From a bacterium (GTDB lineage Bacteria > Oederibacteriota > PGYV01 > DSBP01): a DNA stretch of 10,666 nt. This document shows, piece by piece, positions 1 to 6,119 of this stretch. The notes beneath the pieces are model-generated. The model did not search any database and was not told the DNA's origin. It worked only from the letters and a program-made list of their open reading frames with translations. The DNA lies in assembly GCA_011049465.1 (NCBI GenBank), contig DSBP01000148.1:1-10666 (forward strand). The letters are read 5' to 3'. Every line of letters starts with the position of its first letter. Within the stretch, counting starts at the first letter, position 1. Made by a program: the position numbers and the translations under genes.

Positions 1-52
1 AACTTGTCCGGTTGCGGTATATTTCAAGCGATGATTAGGCTTGGATTGCTGG

Positions 53-120
53 GCTGGTCGTCATGAGCGTTCTGGCTGGTCGTCTTCCAGCGGAATTGCT
101 GGTCGTCTTGAGCGGATTTT
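53..120. repeat. Short tandem repeat, three units of ~22-23 bp
   Basis: The 10-mer GCTGGTCGTC occurs at 53-62, 75-84 and 98-107, giving a period of 22 then 23 bp. The remainder of each unit is looser: units 1 and 3 continue with a TGAGCG motif, units 2 and 3 with AGCGGA. It lies upstream of the promoter of the large secreted protein. No spacer-like unique sequence separates the units, so it is not a CRISPR array. Function unknown; it may be a decayed intergenic repeat or the edge of one that continues outside the window. Confidence 0.7.
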
Positions 121-127
121 TCACCAC

Positions 128-162
128 TTGCAAATTGCAAATTCCAAATTGTAAATTGCCTC
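128..162. repeat. AT-rich heptamer repeat tract (copy 1)
   Basis: Consecutive 7-bp units TTGCAAA (twice), TTCCAAA and TTGTAAA run from 128 to 155, followed by TTGCCTC. The flank through 169 (TTGCCTCACTTGAG) is repeated exactly at 4312-4325 beside another heptamer tract, so this is a dispersed repeat and not chance low complexity. The same 7-bp phrasing recurs in all three repeat-bearing spacers of the window. Confidence 0.75.
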
Positions 163-201
163 ACTTGAGTTGCCCCGGGGCGGGCGCCGAAACGATTTTT
201 C

Positions 202-229
202 TTGACTTTGAGTGGATTGTGAGTATAAT
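202..229 (+). promoter_or_regulatory. Sigma70-type promoter of the DUF11/Thr-Pro surface protein
   Basis: TTGACT (202-207) and a perfect TATAAT (224-229) are separated by 16 bp. This predicts a transcription start near 236 and a 5' leader of about 43 nt before the ATG at 279. The hexamers match the housekeeping consensus at 11 of 12 positions. The match is seen in the sequence; activity is inferred. Confidence 0.75.
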
Positions 230-235
230 TGTTTA

Positions 236-249
236 TGAAAGCGCTTTCG
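236..249. promoter_or_regulatory. Candidate LacI/CcpA-family operator at the transcription start
   Basis: The 12-bp sequence GAAAGCGCTTTC (237-248) is a perfect palindrome with the central CG typical of LacI/GalR/CcpA-family operators. With its flanks (TGAAAGCGCTTTCG, 236-249) it matches the optimal catabolite-responsive element TGAAAGCGCTTTCA at 13 of 14 positions. It begins 6 bp after the -10 box, so a bound regulator would cover the predicted start site and repress. No regulator gene is in the window; the identity of the binding protein is inferred. Confidence 0.5.
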
Positions 250-278
250 TGAGGGGAATACTTTTTTGGAGTTAAAAA

Positions 279-3200
279 ATGAAAAGGGTCTGGATGATTG
301 TTTTTGTGTTAAACGTTTTTGTGACAAACGCCCTTTTTTCCGAGATAACAGCTGTCTCAAACGTACAACTCATACCTCCAAATCCCGGGCTCGGACAAAC
401 CGTGGAAATCAGGTGGCAGTTTACTGAAGACAATGACTGGAACGACCCGCGCATGCTTGTGGCAGTTTCAACCCAGTGCGCGTTAAGAAACGCGCAGATA
501 CCGGGGCAGTGGCTCGTTATAGGCGACAACTGTGTTAATCCTGCTCAGCCTGAGTACGCCACTGTTGAAGGGACAGGGTGTGATATGGGAAACAATTTCA
601 GCGCCGGCATTCACAGCTCTACAGAGGCGGGCACATACACATTCAGAATACCCGATTCGTTGATTCCCGGGCAGACATATTACGCCATAGTGGGAATGAG
701 AAATTACAATATATACCTGAGGAATTCGGACGTACAGGTTACGCGGCAAAACTGTGTTGCGTTTACTGTCCCGCTTCCGGCTCCGTATATTCAGCTCTCG
801 AAAATGGCTGAAGGGACGACGGCTGACCCGGATGGGCTTGTACTGTTTACGATTAATTATGAAGCGGGAAATATAACCGGCGGTGTGATTACCGATGTTG
901 TTGATTCGCGTTTTACAATTCTTGAGGTCTATAACGGCGGATCCCGCACAGGCCAGACAGTTACCTGGAACCTTGGAAACATATCATCTCCGCAAAAAGG
1001 TTTTGTCTCTTTTCTCGCGAGGTTAAATGCGGGCGTGGCTTCAGGGACGGTCATAAACAATACCGCGACAGGCTCAGCCTCGGGGGGTGTAACCGCAGTA
1101 TCGAATAACGCGACAGTTACCGTATCCCAGCCCGGCATGAGCATCAATAAAAGCGTTTCGACGGCTTATGCGGATTTAGGCTCTACCATCACGTATACAA
1201 TAAACTATATCAATACGGGGACACGGCTTGTTGAATACCAGAATTTTGACAGCGGCCCGGTTCCGCCGGCCGGATGGACATTTAACCCTGCCGGAGGGAC
1301 GTGGACAAATGTGAACGGATATCTTGAACAGACACAGGTAATAGCGGGATATCCCGGGCTTATGAATGATACTATGACACCCGTACGCGATGCGATTTAT
1401 CAGATTGACATGAGGATATCATCCGCGAATATCGGGCATTTTGACGCGACTTTCAGGTTTAATTCCTGTGACGGCTCTTCGTATCAGGCAAGGCTGCATT
1501 CCAACGGGTGCGGCGGGCTGACTGACCCGGGCAGCCTTATTCTTGAAGTTCCGAGCGGAATGGGAACGGTGACACTGGCGACAGTAGTGAATCCGCGCGG
1601 AATGGTAATACTCTGTGATGAGTGGTATTCGGTTAAGATAAAGGTTTCCGGCACAAGCATAATGTTAAAGGTGTGGCCGAAGGGAACACCGGAATACGGC
1701 GGGTGGGACATTGATATAACAGATAATTCGGTTTCGTGCCTCGGAGTTGTGGGTTTTCAGGCGAACGAGGGGCCCGCTGCGTGGGATAACCTTAAAGTTT
1801 TTTCGCTTGCCGGGACGACCAACAGCCCGCGGTTATTTGATACAGTGCCTGTGGGGGTTGATTACCTGTCATGCGCGGGAGGCACATCGTGCAGCAGGAC
1901 GGGTTCGATTGTAAACTGGAACGTGGGCAGCACCGGCGCTGACGCGCAGATAGCCTCATGGAGGGGAGTGGTGAACGGAGCCTGCGGAAGCGTGATAACG
2001 AATGCGGCGGGAATTGATTCCAATGACCCGCCGCCGCCTGTTTTGTCAAACCTTGTATATACCACGATAATGTGCGACGCGACGCCCGCGCCTACACCGA
2101 CGCGCACTCCCACTGCCAGCAGGACGAGGACAGTGACTCCAACATTTACAAGGACAGCTACGCCTGTGCCGCCGACAGCGACGTTCACAAGGACGCGGAC
2201 AGGAACGCCGACATTTACAGGGACGAACACGCCTGTGCCGCTGACAGCGACGTTCACAAGGACCCCGACAGGCACGGCGTCGGCAACCCCTACGTTTACT
2301 TATACAGCAACGCCCACGCTTACACTGACTCTAACGCTGACAGGAACAGCCACGTTTACATATACGCTGTCATCAACATATACTCTCACCAATACGCCGT
2401 CTTCAACAGCCTCGCCGACATTTACGTTTACGATAACACCGTCGGATGATACTTATACAGTGACGCCGACCGTCACGCAGACATTTACAGAGACAAATAC
2501 GTTTACGAATACGGCAACGCCGACCGGCACGCCGACGGCCACAGGCACTTACACGGCAACGGCGTCGCCGACGCATTCTTTCACCAATACGCCGTCTTTA
2601 ACAGCCTCGCCGACATTTACGTTTACGATAACGCCGTCGGATGATACATTTACAGTGACGCCGACCGCCACGCAGACGCATACATGGACGCCTACACTGA
2701 CATTTACTGGCACATATACCGTTACATATACGGAAACGCTTACACCGACAGACACTGGTACGGGCACTTTGACGCCGAGTTTTTCCCCGACATTTACTCT
2801 TACCGCAAGCGCGACCGTAACAATAACCGCGAGCGCGACGTCAAGCACAACGCCGAGCGCGACAGCTACGCCTGATTCCATGCCTGTAGAACTTAAGGTA
2901 AACTTAAGCGCTTACGGGGATGACCCGGCTCCGGGCGCGAGAATAACCTACAGGATAACAATTCAGAATGATTCGCCCAACCCTGTTTATAACCTGCGTA
3001 TATGGGACACGCTCCCTCAAAATGTGCAGTTTTCCCATGCTCTTATTCCCCAGGCGCCCTCACAGGACGGGCAGTTTATTGAGTGGGATATGGACGGAAC
3101 CGTTTTGGACGCATACTCGGTTTATATCATGGAGTTTGTTGTAATTATAACGCATGTTCAGGAGGGGGACATGATACAAAACATAGCCGCTGTTGATTAC

Positions 3201-3542
3201 AATGACGGCTATTACCAGCCGGGTGTCGCGCGGCACCCGCCTGTTTATTCTGAAGCCTCCTTTTACCCCGAAGGGCTGCCCGTAGTGTTCCCGAATCCAT
3301 TCAGCATGAAAACAGCCAAAGACGGCAGTCTTAAAGTGTTGAACCTTGTGCCCGGTTCCAGGGTTGAAGTTTACACGCTTTCAGGTGAAATGGTTTTCGC
3401 GTCCGAGGCGAAAAGCGTGCGCGTTCAGTGGGATGGAAGAAACCGGCGCGGCTATTATGTATCGCCCGGGGTTTATTATTATCTGATAACAAACCGCCGC
3501 ACAGAGAGGGTTTACAGGGGGAAGCTTTTTGTGATGGAATAG
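279..3542 (+). CDS. Large secreted surface protein: DUF11 repeats, Thr/Pro-rich linker, FlgD/T9SS-like C-terminal domain
   Basis: 1087 residues. The ATG is preceded by GGAG (268-271) at 7-nt spacing and opens a Sec signal peptide (about residues 1-21). In order: an Ig-like N-terminal domain I cannot name (about 25-165); a DUF11-type (TIGR01451-like) beta domain (168-283); a second DUF11 domain (287-598) split by an inserted LamG/jelly-roll-like module at about 319-510; a Thr/Pro-alternating linker (601-865); a third DUF11 domain (868-985); and a C-terminal beta domain (about 1001-1087) with [26 protein letters not shown] and GKLFV motifs. The last resembles FlgD-Ig and T9SS-type C-terminal domains, which often mediate export or surface attachment. 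No catalytic motif is visible. A structural, adhesive or matrix role outside the cell is inferred. It is apparently monocistronic, with promoter and palindromic operator candidate upstream; I see no clear intrinsic terminator after it. Confidence 0.9.
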   Translation: MKRVWMIVFVLNVFVTNALFSEITAVSNVQLIPPNPGLGQTVEIRWQFTEDNDWNDPRMLVAVSTQCALRNAQIPGQWLVIGDNCVNPAQPEYATVEGTGCDMGNNFSAGIHSSTEAGTYTFRIPDSLIPGQTYYAIVGMRNYNIYLRNSDVQVTRQNCVAFTVPLPAPYIQLSKMAEGTTADPDGLVLFTINYEAGNITGGVITDVVDSRFTILEVYNGGSRTGQTVTWNLGNISSPQKGFVSFLARLNAGVASGTVINNTATGSASGGVTAVSNNATVTVSQPGMSINKSVSTAYADLGSTITYTINYINTGTRLVEYQNFDSGPVPPAGWTFNPAGGTWTNVNGYLEQTQVIAGYPGLMNDTMTPVRDAIYQIDMRISSANIGHFDATFRFNSCDGSSYQARLHSNGCGGLTDPGSLILEVPSGMGTVTLATVVNPRGMVILCDEWYSVKIKVSGTSIMLKVWPKGTPEYGGWDIDITDNSVSCLGVVGFQANEGPAAWDNLKVFSLAGTTNSPRLFDTVPVGVDYLSCAGGTSCSRTGSIVNWNVGSTGADAQIASWRGVVNGACGSVITNAAGIDSNDPPPPVLSNLVYTTIMCDATPAPTPTRTPTASRTRTVTPTFTRTATPVPPTATFTRTRTGTPTFTGTNTPVPLTATFTRTPTGTASATPTFTYTATPTLTLTLTLTGTATFTYTLSSTYTLTNTPSSTASPTFTFTITPSDDTYTVTPTVTQTFTETNTFTNTATPTGTPTATGTYTATASPTHSFTNTPSLTASPTFTFTITPSDDTFTVTPTATQTHTWTPTLTFTGTYTVTYTETLTPTDTGTGTLTPSFSPTFTLTASATVTITASATSSTTPSATATPDSMPVELKVNLSAYGDDPAPGARITYRITIQNDSPNPVYNLRIWDTLPQNVQFSHALIPQAPSQDGQFIEWDMDGTVLDAYSVYIMEFVVIITHVQEGDMIQNIAAVDYNDGYYQPGVARHPPVYSEASFYPEGLPVVFPNPFSMKTAKDGSLKVLNLVPGSRVEVYTLSGEMVFASEAKSVRVQWDGRNRRGYYVSPGVYYYLITNRRTERVYRGKLFVME
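2139..2276 (+). repeat. Intragenic 69-bp tandem duplication in the Thr/Pro linker
   Basis: Two adjacent in-frame 69-bp units (2139-2207 and 2208-2276) encode 23-residue repeats beginning PTFT and centred on TPVP. They agree at 59 of 69 bases by my count. The unit length is a multiple of three, so copy-number change keeps the frame. Confidence 0.75.
2385..2678 (+). repeat. Pair of 99-bp direct repeats in the Thr/Pro linker
   Basis: Bases 2385-2483 and 2580-2678 match at 92 of 99 positions (hand count). They encode two 33-residue copies containing the segments [19 protein letters not shown] and TVTPT. They start 195 bp apart (65 codons), so recombination between them would delete or add exactly 65 residues in frame. 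The identity extends into synonymous positions, so the duplication is at DNA level and recent compared with the rest of the linker. Confidence 0.85.
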
Positions 3543-3565
3543 CAAAAATGGCAGGAAAAAATCCG

Positions 3566-3594
3566 TTGACATATTTCTTGTTAACCAATATCAT
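3566..3594 (+). promoter_or_regulatory. Promoter of the Nfu-like gene
   Basis: A perfect TTGACA (3566-3571) is followed after 17 bp by TATCAT (3589-3594), 5 of 6 to the -10 consensus. It predicts a start near 3600 and a leader of about 35 nt. It begins only 24 bp after the stop of the preceding gene, so the Nfu gene can be transcribed independently. Confidence 0.65.
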
Positions 3595-3635
3595 ATCACC
3601 GGGTAAGTGATAAATATATAATCCGGAGGATTAAA

Positions 3636-3860
3636 ATGAAAGAAAAAGTTCAAAAAGCAATAGAGGGATTAAGGCAGTATCTGCAGGCTGACGGCGGCGA
3701 CATAGAGCTTGTCAGCGTTAATGAGGAGACAGGCGAGGTGCAGGTGCGGTTGACCGGCGCATGCCACGGCTGCCCCATGGCGCAGGTTACGCTTAAGCAG
3801 GGCGTTGAGACAAGGCTCAAAGAAGAAGTGCCTGAGGTTAAGACGGTTACAGCGGTATAA
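3636..3860 (+). CDS. NifU C-terminal domain (Nfu-type) iron-sulfur cluster scaffold/carrier
   Basis: 74 residues, a complete single-domain NifU-like protein (PF01106 type). The hallmark CxxC is present as Cys43-His-Gly-Cys46 followed by Pro-Met; in this family the two cysteines of a dimer bind a 4Fe-4S cluster for transfer to apo-proteins in the cytoplasm. Other family features are the LQADGGDIEL segment (16-25) and the LTGACHGCPMA core (39-49). There is no N-terminal NifU scaffold, A-type carrier or thioredoxin fusion; small free-standing forms are common in bacteria and archaea. GGAGG (3625-3629) lies 6 nt before the ATG. It has its own promoter, and no other Fe-S assembly genes (iscS, sufBCD) are in the window, so it appears to be an isolated gene. 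Family assignment is confident; its clients are unknown. Confidence 0.93.
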   Translation: MKEKVQKAIEGLRQYLQADGGDIELVSVNEETGEVQVRLTGACHGCPMAQVTLKQGVETRLKEEVPEVKTVTAV

Positions 3861-4018
3861 ACGTGAGCGTATCCTCGTTTTGCCGCCATGAAAGAAACGG
3901 GGGATGCGTTTTGTTGAAGGGCCCTTGCGGGCCGGGACGTAAAGGGTGCGTGCTTATATCGGGCGGCGCCAAGTTCGCCGCAAGACCGGAGATGAAAAGC
4001 AAGGGGAATAAAGCAACA

Positions 4019-4053
4019 ACTGAAAAGTTAAAACTGAAAACTGAAAGTTGGAA
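4019..4053. repeat. Heptamer repeat tract, ACTGAAA type (copy 1)
   Basis: Successive 7-bp units read ACTGAAA, AGTTAAA, ACTGAAA, ACTGAAA, GTTGGAA. The 16-mer ACTGAAAACTGAAAGT at 4033-4048 recurs exactly at 10543-10558, about 6.5 kb away, so this is a dispersed family. Confidence 0.75.
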
Positions 4054-4072
4054 AAGGGAATCCAAAACAAAA

Positions 4073-4092
4073 TCCTGAGCGGAGCCGAAGGA
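4073..4092. repeat. 20-bp CTGAG...CGAAGG dispersed motif (copy 1)
   Basis: TCCTGAGCGGAGCCGAAGGA matches the copy at 10632-10651 at 16 of 20 positions, all four differences being transitions. The ends (TCCT/AGGA) are complementary and, one step in, tandem GA/GA steps face each other, so an RNA copy could form a short stem with G-A pairs. From memory, similar CTGAGCGNAGTCGAAG motifs are scattered in many bacterial genomes. Confidence 0.65.
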
Positions 4093-4093
4093 T

Positions 4094-4107
4094 GAATTTG
4101 GAATTTT
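4094..4107. repeat. Inverted heptamer pair (GAATTTG, GAATTTT)
   Basis: AATTTGGAATTT (4095-4106) is the reverse complement of the AAATTCCAAATT core present in the tracts at 128-162 and 4581-4615, so this is a short copy in opposite orientation. Confidence 0.5.
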
Positions 4108-4126
4108 GAAGTGAAAGCAGGCTCTG

Positions 4127-4167
4127 CCCGCCCCGTCCTGCGTCAGTGTGTTTTGGGGCAAAGATTG
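4127..4167. repeat. GC-rich dispersed box, copy A
   Basis: It starts with CCCGCCCCGTCCTGCG and ends with GGGGCAAAGATTG. The first 16 bases are identical at 4523-4538, and the end recurs at 4550-4562 with one change. In both places the box is followed by a heptamer tract, directly for copy B and after about 105 bp of extra sequence for copy A. Confidence 0.75.
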
Positions 4168-4221
4168 CTTAGCGGCCTGCAAAAGACAAGGATTAAATAC
4201 AGCGATGTGTTGTTTTTGTAG

Positions 4222-4241
4222 GGGCGATTCACGAATCGCCC
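4222..4241. repeat. Short hairpin repeat GGGCGATTC/GAATCGCCC
   Basis: A perfect 9-bp inverted repeat (4222-4230 with 4233-4241) separated by only AC, preceded by TTTTTGTAG. The context T-x-TGTAGG is shared with the hairpin at the right end of the window (10619-10659), suggesting one family of hairpin repeats with variable stems. There is no T run after it, so it is not an intrinsic terminator. Confidence 0.7.
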
Positions 4242-4273
4242 AAAGCGGGTTGTATTTCAGGGTTTGTATTAAC

Positions 4274-4308
4274 TTGCAAATTGCAAATTCTAAATTGTAA
4301 GTTGCCTT
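4274..4308. repeat. AT-rich heptamer repeat tract (copy 2)
   Basis: Units TTGCAAA (twice), TTCTAAA, TTGTAAG and TTGCCTT, nearly identical in order and sequence to copy 1 at 128-162. The downstream flank TTGCCTCACTTGAG (4312-4325) is identical to 156-169, and both are then followed by GGGGCGG after a few bases. Confidence 0.8.
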
Positions 4309-4332
4309 TAATTGCCTCACTTGAGGTGGGCC

Positions 4333-4530
4333 GGGGCGGCTAGCGGAGAAATTTCCCTGATTGCCATGTGCCTGATCAAGTTAATCTCAGGATAGACTGA
4401 TGCGCGCGGCCCGGCTTACGCACTATTACGGGCGGGTCTGTTCTGCAGGCTTGTAGATTGGAGCAGGGGCGAGGAGTTGCTTATGCCTTTTCTAGGCGGT
4501 AAATCAGGAAAATTTTCCGCTACCCGCCCC
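4333..4530. mobile_element. ~198-bp segment bounded by ~28-bp inverted repeats (MITE-like or decayed element)
   Basis: The left end (4333-4360, beginning GGGGCGGCTAGCGGA) aligns with the reverse complement of the right end (4504-4530, GGGGCGGGTAGCGGA) at 25 positions, with two substitutions and one gap. The interior (4361-4503) has no ORF of note. I find no convincing target-site duplication. The right arm overlaps the GC-rich box shared with copy A, so the arms belong to a dispersed family. It could be a non-autonomous transposable element, a large structured transcript, or two oppositely oriented copies of one repeat. The inverted repeat is seen; mobility is inferred. Confidence 0.5.
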
Positions 4531-4562
4531 GTCCTGCGATAGTGGTGTTGGGGCAAAGGTTG
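4523..4562. repeat. GC-rich dispersed box, copy B
   Basis: Second copy of the box at 4127-4167: 16 identical leading bases, then a diverged centre and GGGGCAAAGGTTG. Its first eight bases are also the outer end of the right inverted repeat of the 4333-4530 segment. Confidence 0.75.
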
Positions 4563-4580
4563 TTATGTATTTGTACTCAC

Positions 4581-4615
4581 TTGTAAATTGCAAATTCCAA
4601 ATTTAAAATTGTAGT
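4581..4615. repeat. AT-rich heptamer repeat tract (copy 3)
   Basis: Units TTGTAAA, TTGCAAA, TTCCAAA, TTTAAAA and TTGTAGT, directly before the 3' end of the SDR gene (opposite strand). Same orientation as copies 1 and 2. No GC stem adjoins it, so it is unlikely to be that gene's terminator. Confidence 0.7.
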
Positions 4616-4625
4616 ACCTGAGTTT

Positions 4626-5534
4626 CTATGCTCCCGCTTCCCCGAGCAGGTATTTGATGTGTTCTTTTACGTGCGGGGTTGAGTTGAATGACAGGCCCAG
4701 AGCTGACTCTATTTTTTTAACCGAAAAACACGACGGGGCGGAGGACCAGCCCAAATCCTCCGTAATAATCTTTGACGATGAGCCGCTGTATTTAACCGCC
4801 CATTTGGCTATCTGTTCCCAGGTGATAAAGTTTCTGCTGAGCCCGAAAAAAATCTCATTGCTTATGCCGCTGTTAAGAAGCGCGGAGTAAACACGCGCAA
4901 GGCTGCCGGCCCAGATAAACTGCGTTCCGTCATTTTTGATAAGCTCTATTTTTTTTGACCTGATAGCCGCGGAGCAGATGTCCCTGAACCTCGAGTCCGG
5001 CTCCATTGGCGCGCCCGGGACAACAGGGTTGCCGAATGTGTAACCGGGCCGCACAATATTAAACTTAACCTTCCTGAAATAGGATGAGTACGCCGAGATA
5101 TACAGTTCAACAGAGCCTTTTGACGCGCCGTAGAAATCAGAGGGTTTCCTGATATCGGATTCTGTTTTATCCCTTCCTTCGGGCATGCCTGCGGCGGCTG
5201 TTGAGGAAGTGTAGATGATTTTTTTCGCGCCGCGCTTTATTGCCAGCTCAATTAAACGGACGGAGTTCAGGGTCTCGTTTAAAATCATCTCGGGCCCGGT
5301 GTCGCCCCAGCAGAGAGCAGTATGAATAAGCGCGCCCGGTTCTTTGAGCGCGTTTTTAAGGGAGGAGAAGTCAAGCATATCGGCTTTCACGATTTTTACG
5401 CCCGAAAGGGAGGCGAGGGAAGGTACTTTTGACGGATTGCGGGCAAGGACGACAACCTGATATTTTTTATCGGAGAGCTCCTTTACCATATAACTGCCGA
5501 TAAAACCTGTCCCGCCTGTTACATATACTCTCAT
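4626..5534 (-). CDS. NAD(P)-dependent epimerase/dehydratase, extended SDR family
   Basis: 302 residues, typical for the family. The N-terminal Rossmann fold has the extended-SDR nucleotide-binding motif TGGTGFIG (6-13), an acidic/hydrophobic turn at ADMLD (51-55), the YTSS strand (108-111) supplying the catalytic Ser/Thr, and the catalytic Tyr135-xxx-Lys139 in YGASK, followed by the NIVRPGYTFG segment (159-168) usual in sugar-nucleotide epimerases and reductases. Such cytoplasmic enzymes oxidise, reduce or epimerise nucleotide sugars or related carbonyl substrates. The substrate cannot be told from the sequence: the variable C-terminal part (about 170-302) lacks motifs I recognise and there are no neighbouring glycosyltransferases or sugar-nucleotide genes. 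On the minus strand AGGAGG ends 4 nt before the ATG. It is divergent from the barrel gene at 5664 and convergent with the Nfu gene across the repeat island. Confidence 0.9.
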   Translation of the reverse strand: MRVYVTGGTGFIGSYMVKELSDKKYQVVVLARNPSKVPSLASLSGVKIVKADMLDFSSLKNALKEPGALIHTALCWGDTGPEMILNETLNSVRLIELAIKRGAKKIIYTSSTAAAGMPEGRDKTESDIRKPSDFYGASKGSVELYISAYSSYFRKVKFNIVRPGYTFGNPVVPGAPMEPDSRFRDICSAAIRSKKIELIKNDGTQFIWAGSLARVYSALLNSGISNEIFFGLSRNFITWEQIAKWAVKYSGSSSKIITEDLGWSSAPSCFSVKKIESALGLSFNSTPHVKEHIKYLLGEAGA

Positions 5535-5579
5535 TATCCCTCCTTAAAAAGCTGAAAGCGGCCTATTTTGCCTTTTAGA

Positions 5580-5608
5580 TTGACACAAGAAACCAAATGC
5601 ATTAGAAT
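5580..5608 (+). promoter_or_regulatory. Promoter of the outer-membrane barrel gene pair
   Basis: TTGACA (5580-5585), 17-bp spacer, TAGAAT (5603-5608): 11 of 12 consensus positions at optimal spacing. It predicts a start near 5615 and a leader of about 50 nt ending in AGGAGG (5651-5656), 7 nt before the ATG at 5664. Confidence 0.75.
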
Positions 5609-5635
5609 TATGTCATATTAGCCGTAAGCAGTAAA
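5607..5635 (-). promoter_or_regulatory. Candidate divergent promoter of the SDR gene
   Basis: Read on the minus strand, TTTACT (5635-5630) and CATAAT (5612-5607) are separated by 17 bp (4/6 and 5/6 consensus matches). Its -10 overlaps the -10 of the opposite promoter by two bases. Weaker than the plus-strand promoter and chosen partly by position, so tentative. Confidence 0.4.
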
Positions 5636-5663
5636 CAAAAAAAACTGAACAGGAGGGGAAAGA

Positions 5664-6119
5664 ATGAAGAAAATTGTATTGATTGTTTTGCTGGCTGTTT
5701 TTGTGTTTTCGCCGGTTCACGCCGCTAAAAAAGGGTTTGGGCTCGGGATTATCGCGGGCATTCCTACGGGCCTCAGCTACAAGACGTTTTTGTCCTCGGA
5801 AACGGCTATAGAGGCTGCTCTTGCCTGGAATTTCAGCCACAGTTGGATTACTTTCCAGATGGATTACCTTTTTATGCACAATTATTCCATTTTCAAGATT
5901 AAAGAGGGCAAGATGCCTCTGTTTGTCGGAATCGGCGGATATGCGTCTCTGGCATCGAACTGGATAAGCGCCGGCGTAAGGGTTCCTGTAGGCATAGCTT
6001 ATGAGTTCAGGCAATCACCTGTTGACATCTTTCTTCAGGTAGCGCCTACCCTTGTCGTGATACCCGGAACCCACTTTGACGTGGGCGGCGGAATCGGAGT
6101 GAGGTATTGGTTTCAATGA
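5664..6119 (+). CDS. Small outer-membrane beta-barrel protein, DUF3996/BAPKO_0422-like
   Basis: 151 residues. The N-terminus is a Sec signal peptide with a hydrophobic core (IVLIVLLAVFVF) and likely cleavage after HAA (about residue 21). The mature part is all beta, with alternating hydrophobic residues and glycine turns: GIPTGLSYKTF near the start, a central FVGIGGYASL, a VRVPVGIAYEFR strand, VDIFLQVAP, then HFDVGGGIGVRYWFQ at the end. This order resembles the DUF3996 (BAPKO_0422-like) family of small barrels, recalled and not searched. The C-terminal aromatic signature is shifted by one because Gln follows Trp-Phe. Strong promoter and ideal ribosome binding site suggest an abundant protein. 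Its stop codon overlaps the start of the next gene (ATGA). Molecular role unknown; a small channel or structural barrel is inferred. Confidence 0.75.
   Translation: MKKIVLIVLLAVFVFSPVHAAKKGFGLGIIAGIPTGLSYKTFLSSETAIEAALAWNFSHSWITFQMDYLFMHNYSIFKIKEGKMPLFVGIGGYASLASNWISAGVRVPVGIAYEFRQSPVDIFLQVAPTLVVIPGTHFDVGGGIGVRYWFQ

Larger units (their letters stand above)
3861..4625. other. 765-bp intergenic repeat island without a credible gene
   Basis: No open frame here has a ribosome binding site plus protein-like composition. It holds, in order: two small GC hairpins (3920-3933, stem GGCCC/GGGCC with TTGC loop; 3963-3981, stem GCGGCG/CGCCGC), neither with a T run; a heptamer tract; a 20-bp dispersed motif; an inverted heptamer pair; a GC-rich box repeated ~400 bp later; a hairpin repeat; a second heptamer tract; a ~198-bp inverted-repeat-bounded segment; and a third heptamer tract running to the 3' end of the minus-strand SDR gene. 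It separates convergent genes, so few promoters are expected. No tRNA or rRNA was recognised. Confidence 0.7.

Noticed and set aside
53..120. CRISPR array
   Set aside because: Only three imperfect units, no unique spacers of constant length, and no cas genes.
63..275. 70-codon plus-strand open frame
   Set aside because: It runs through the tandem repeat, heptamers, promoter and operator, has no ribosome binding site and no protein-like pattern.
1862..2881. Long open frames of 110-137 codons on the minus strand and 125 codons in another plus frame across the Thr/Pro linker
   Set aside because: They are by-products of ACN/CCN codon periodicity: the opposite strand reads as Val/Gly-rich low complexity and stops are rare for compositional reasons. 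No start signals.
3920..3981. Two GC hairpins as terminators of the Nfu-like gene
   Set aside because: Neither is followed by a T run, and they lie 60-120 nt after the stop; only their presence is recorded.
3847..4320. 157-codon minus-strand and 71-codon plus-strand open frames in the repeat island
   Set aside because: They translate heptamer tracts and hairpin repeats, lack ribosome binding sites, and their composition is unlike the neighbouring genes.
6107..6109. TTG as start of the second barrel gene
   Set aside because: The nearest GAGG is only 2 nt away and the ATG at 6116 gives the usual ATGA stop-start overlap.
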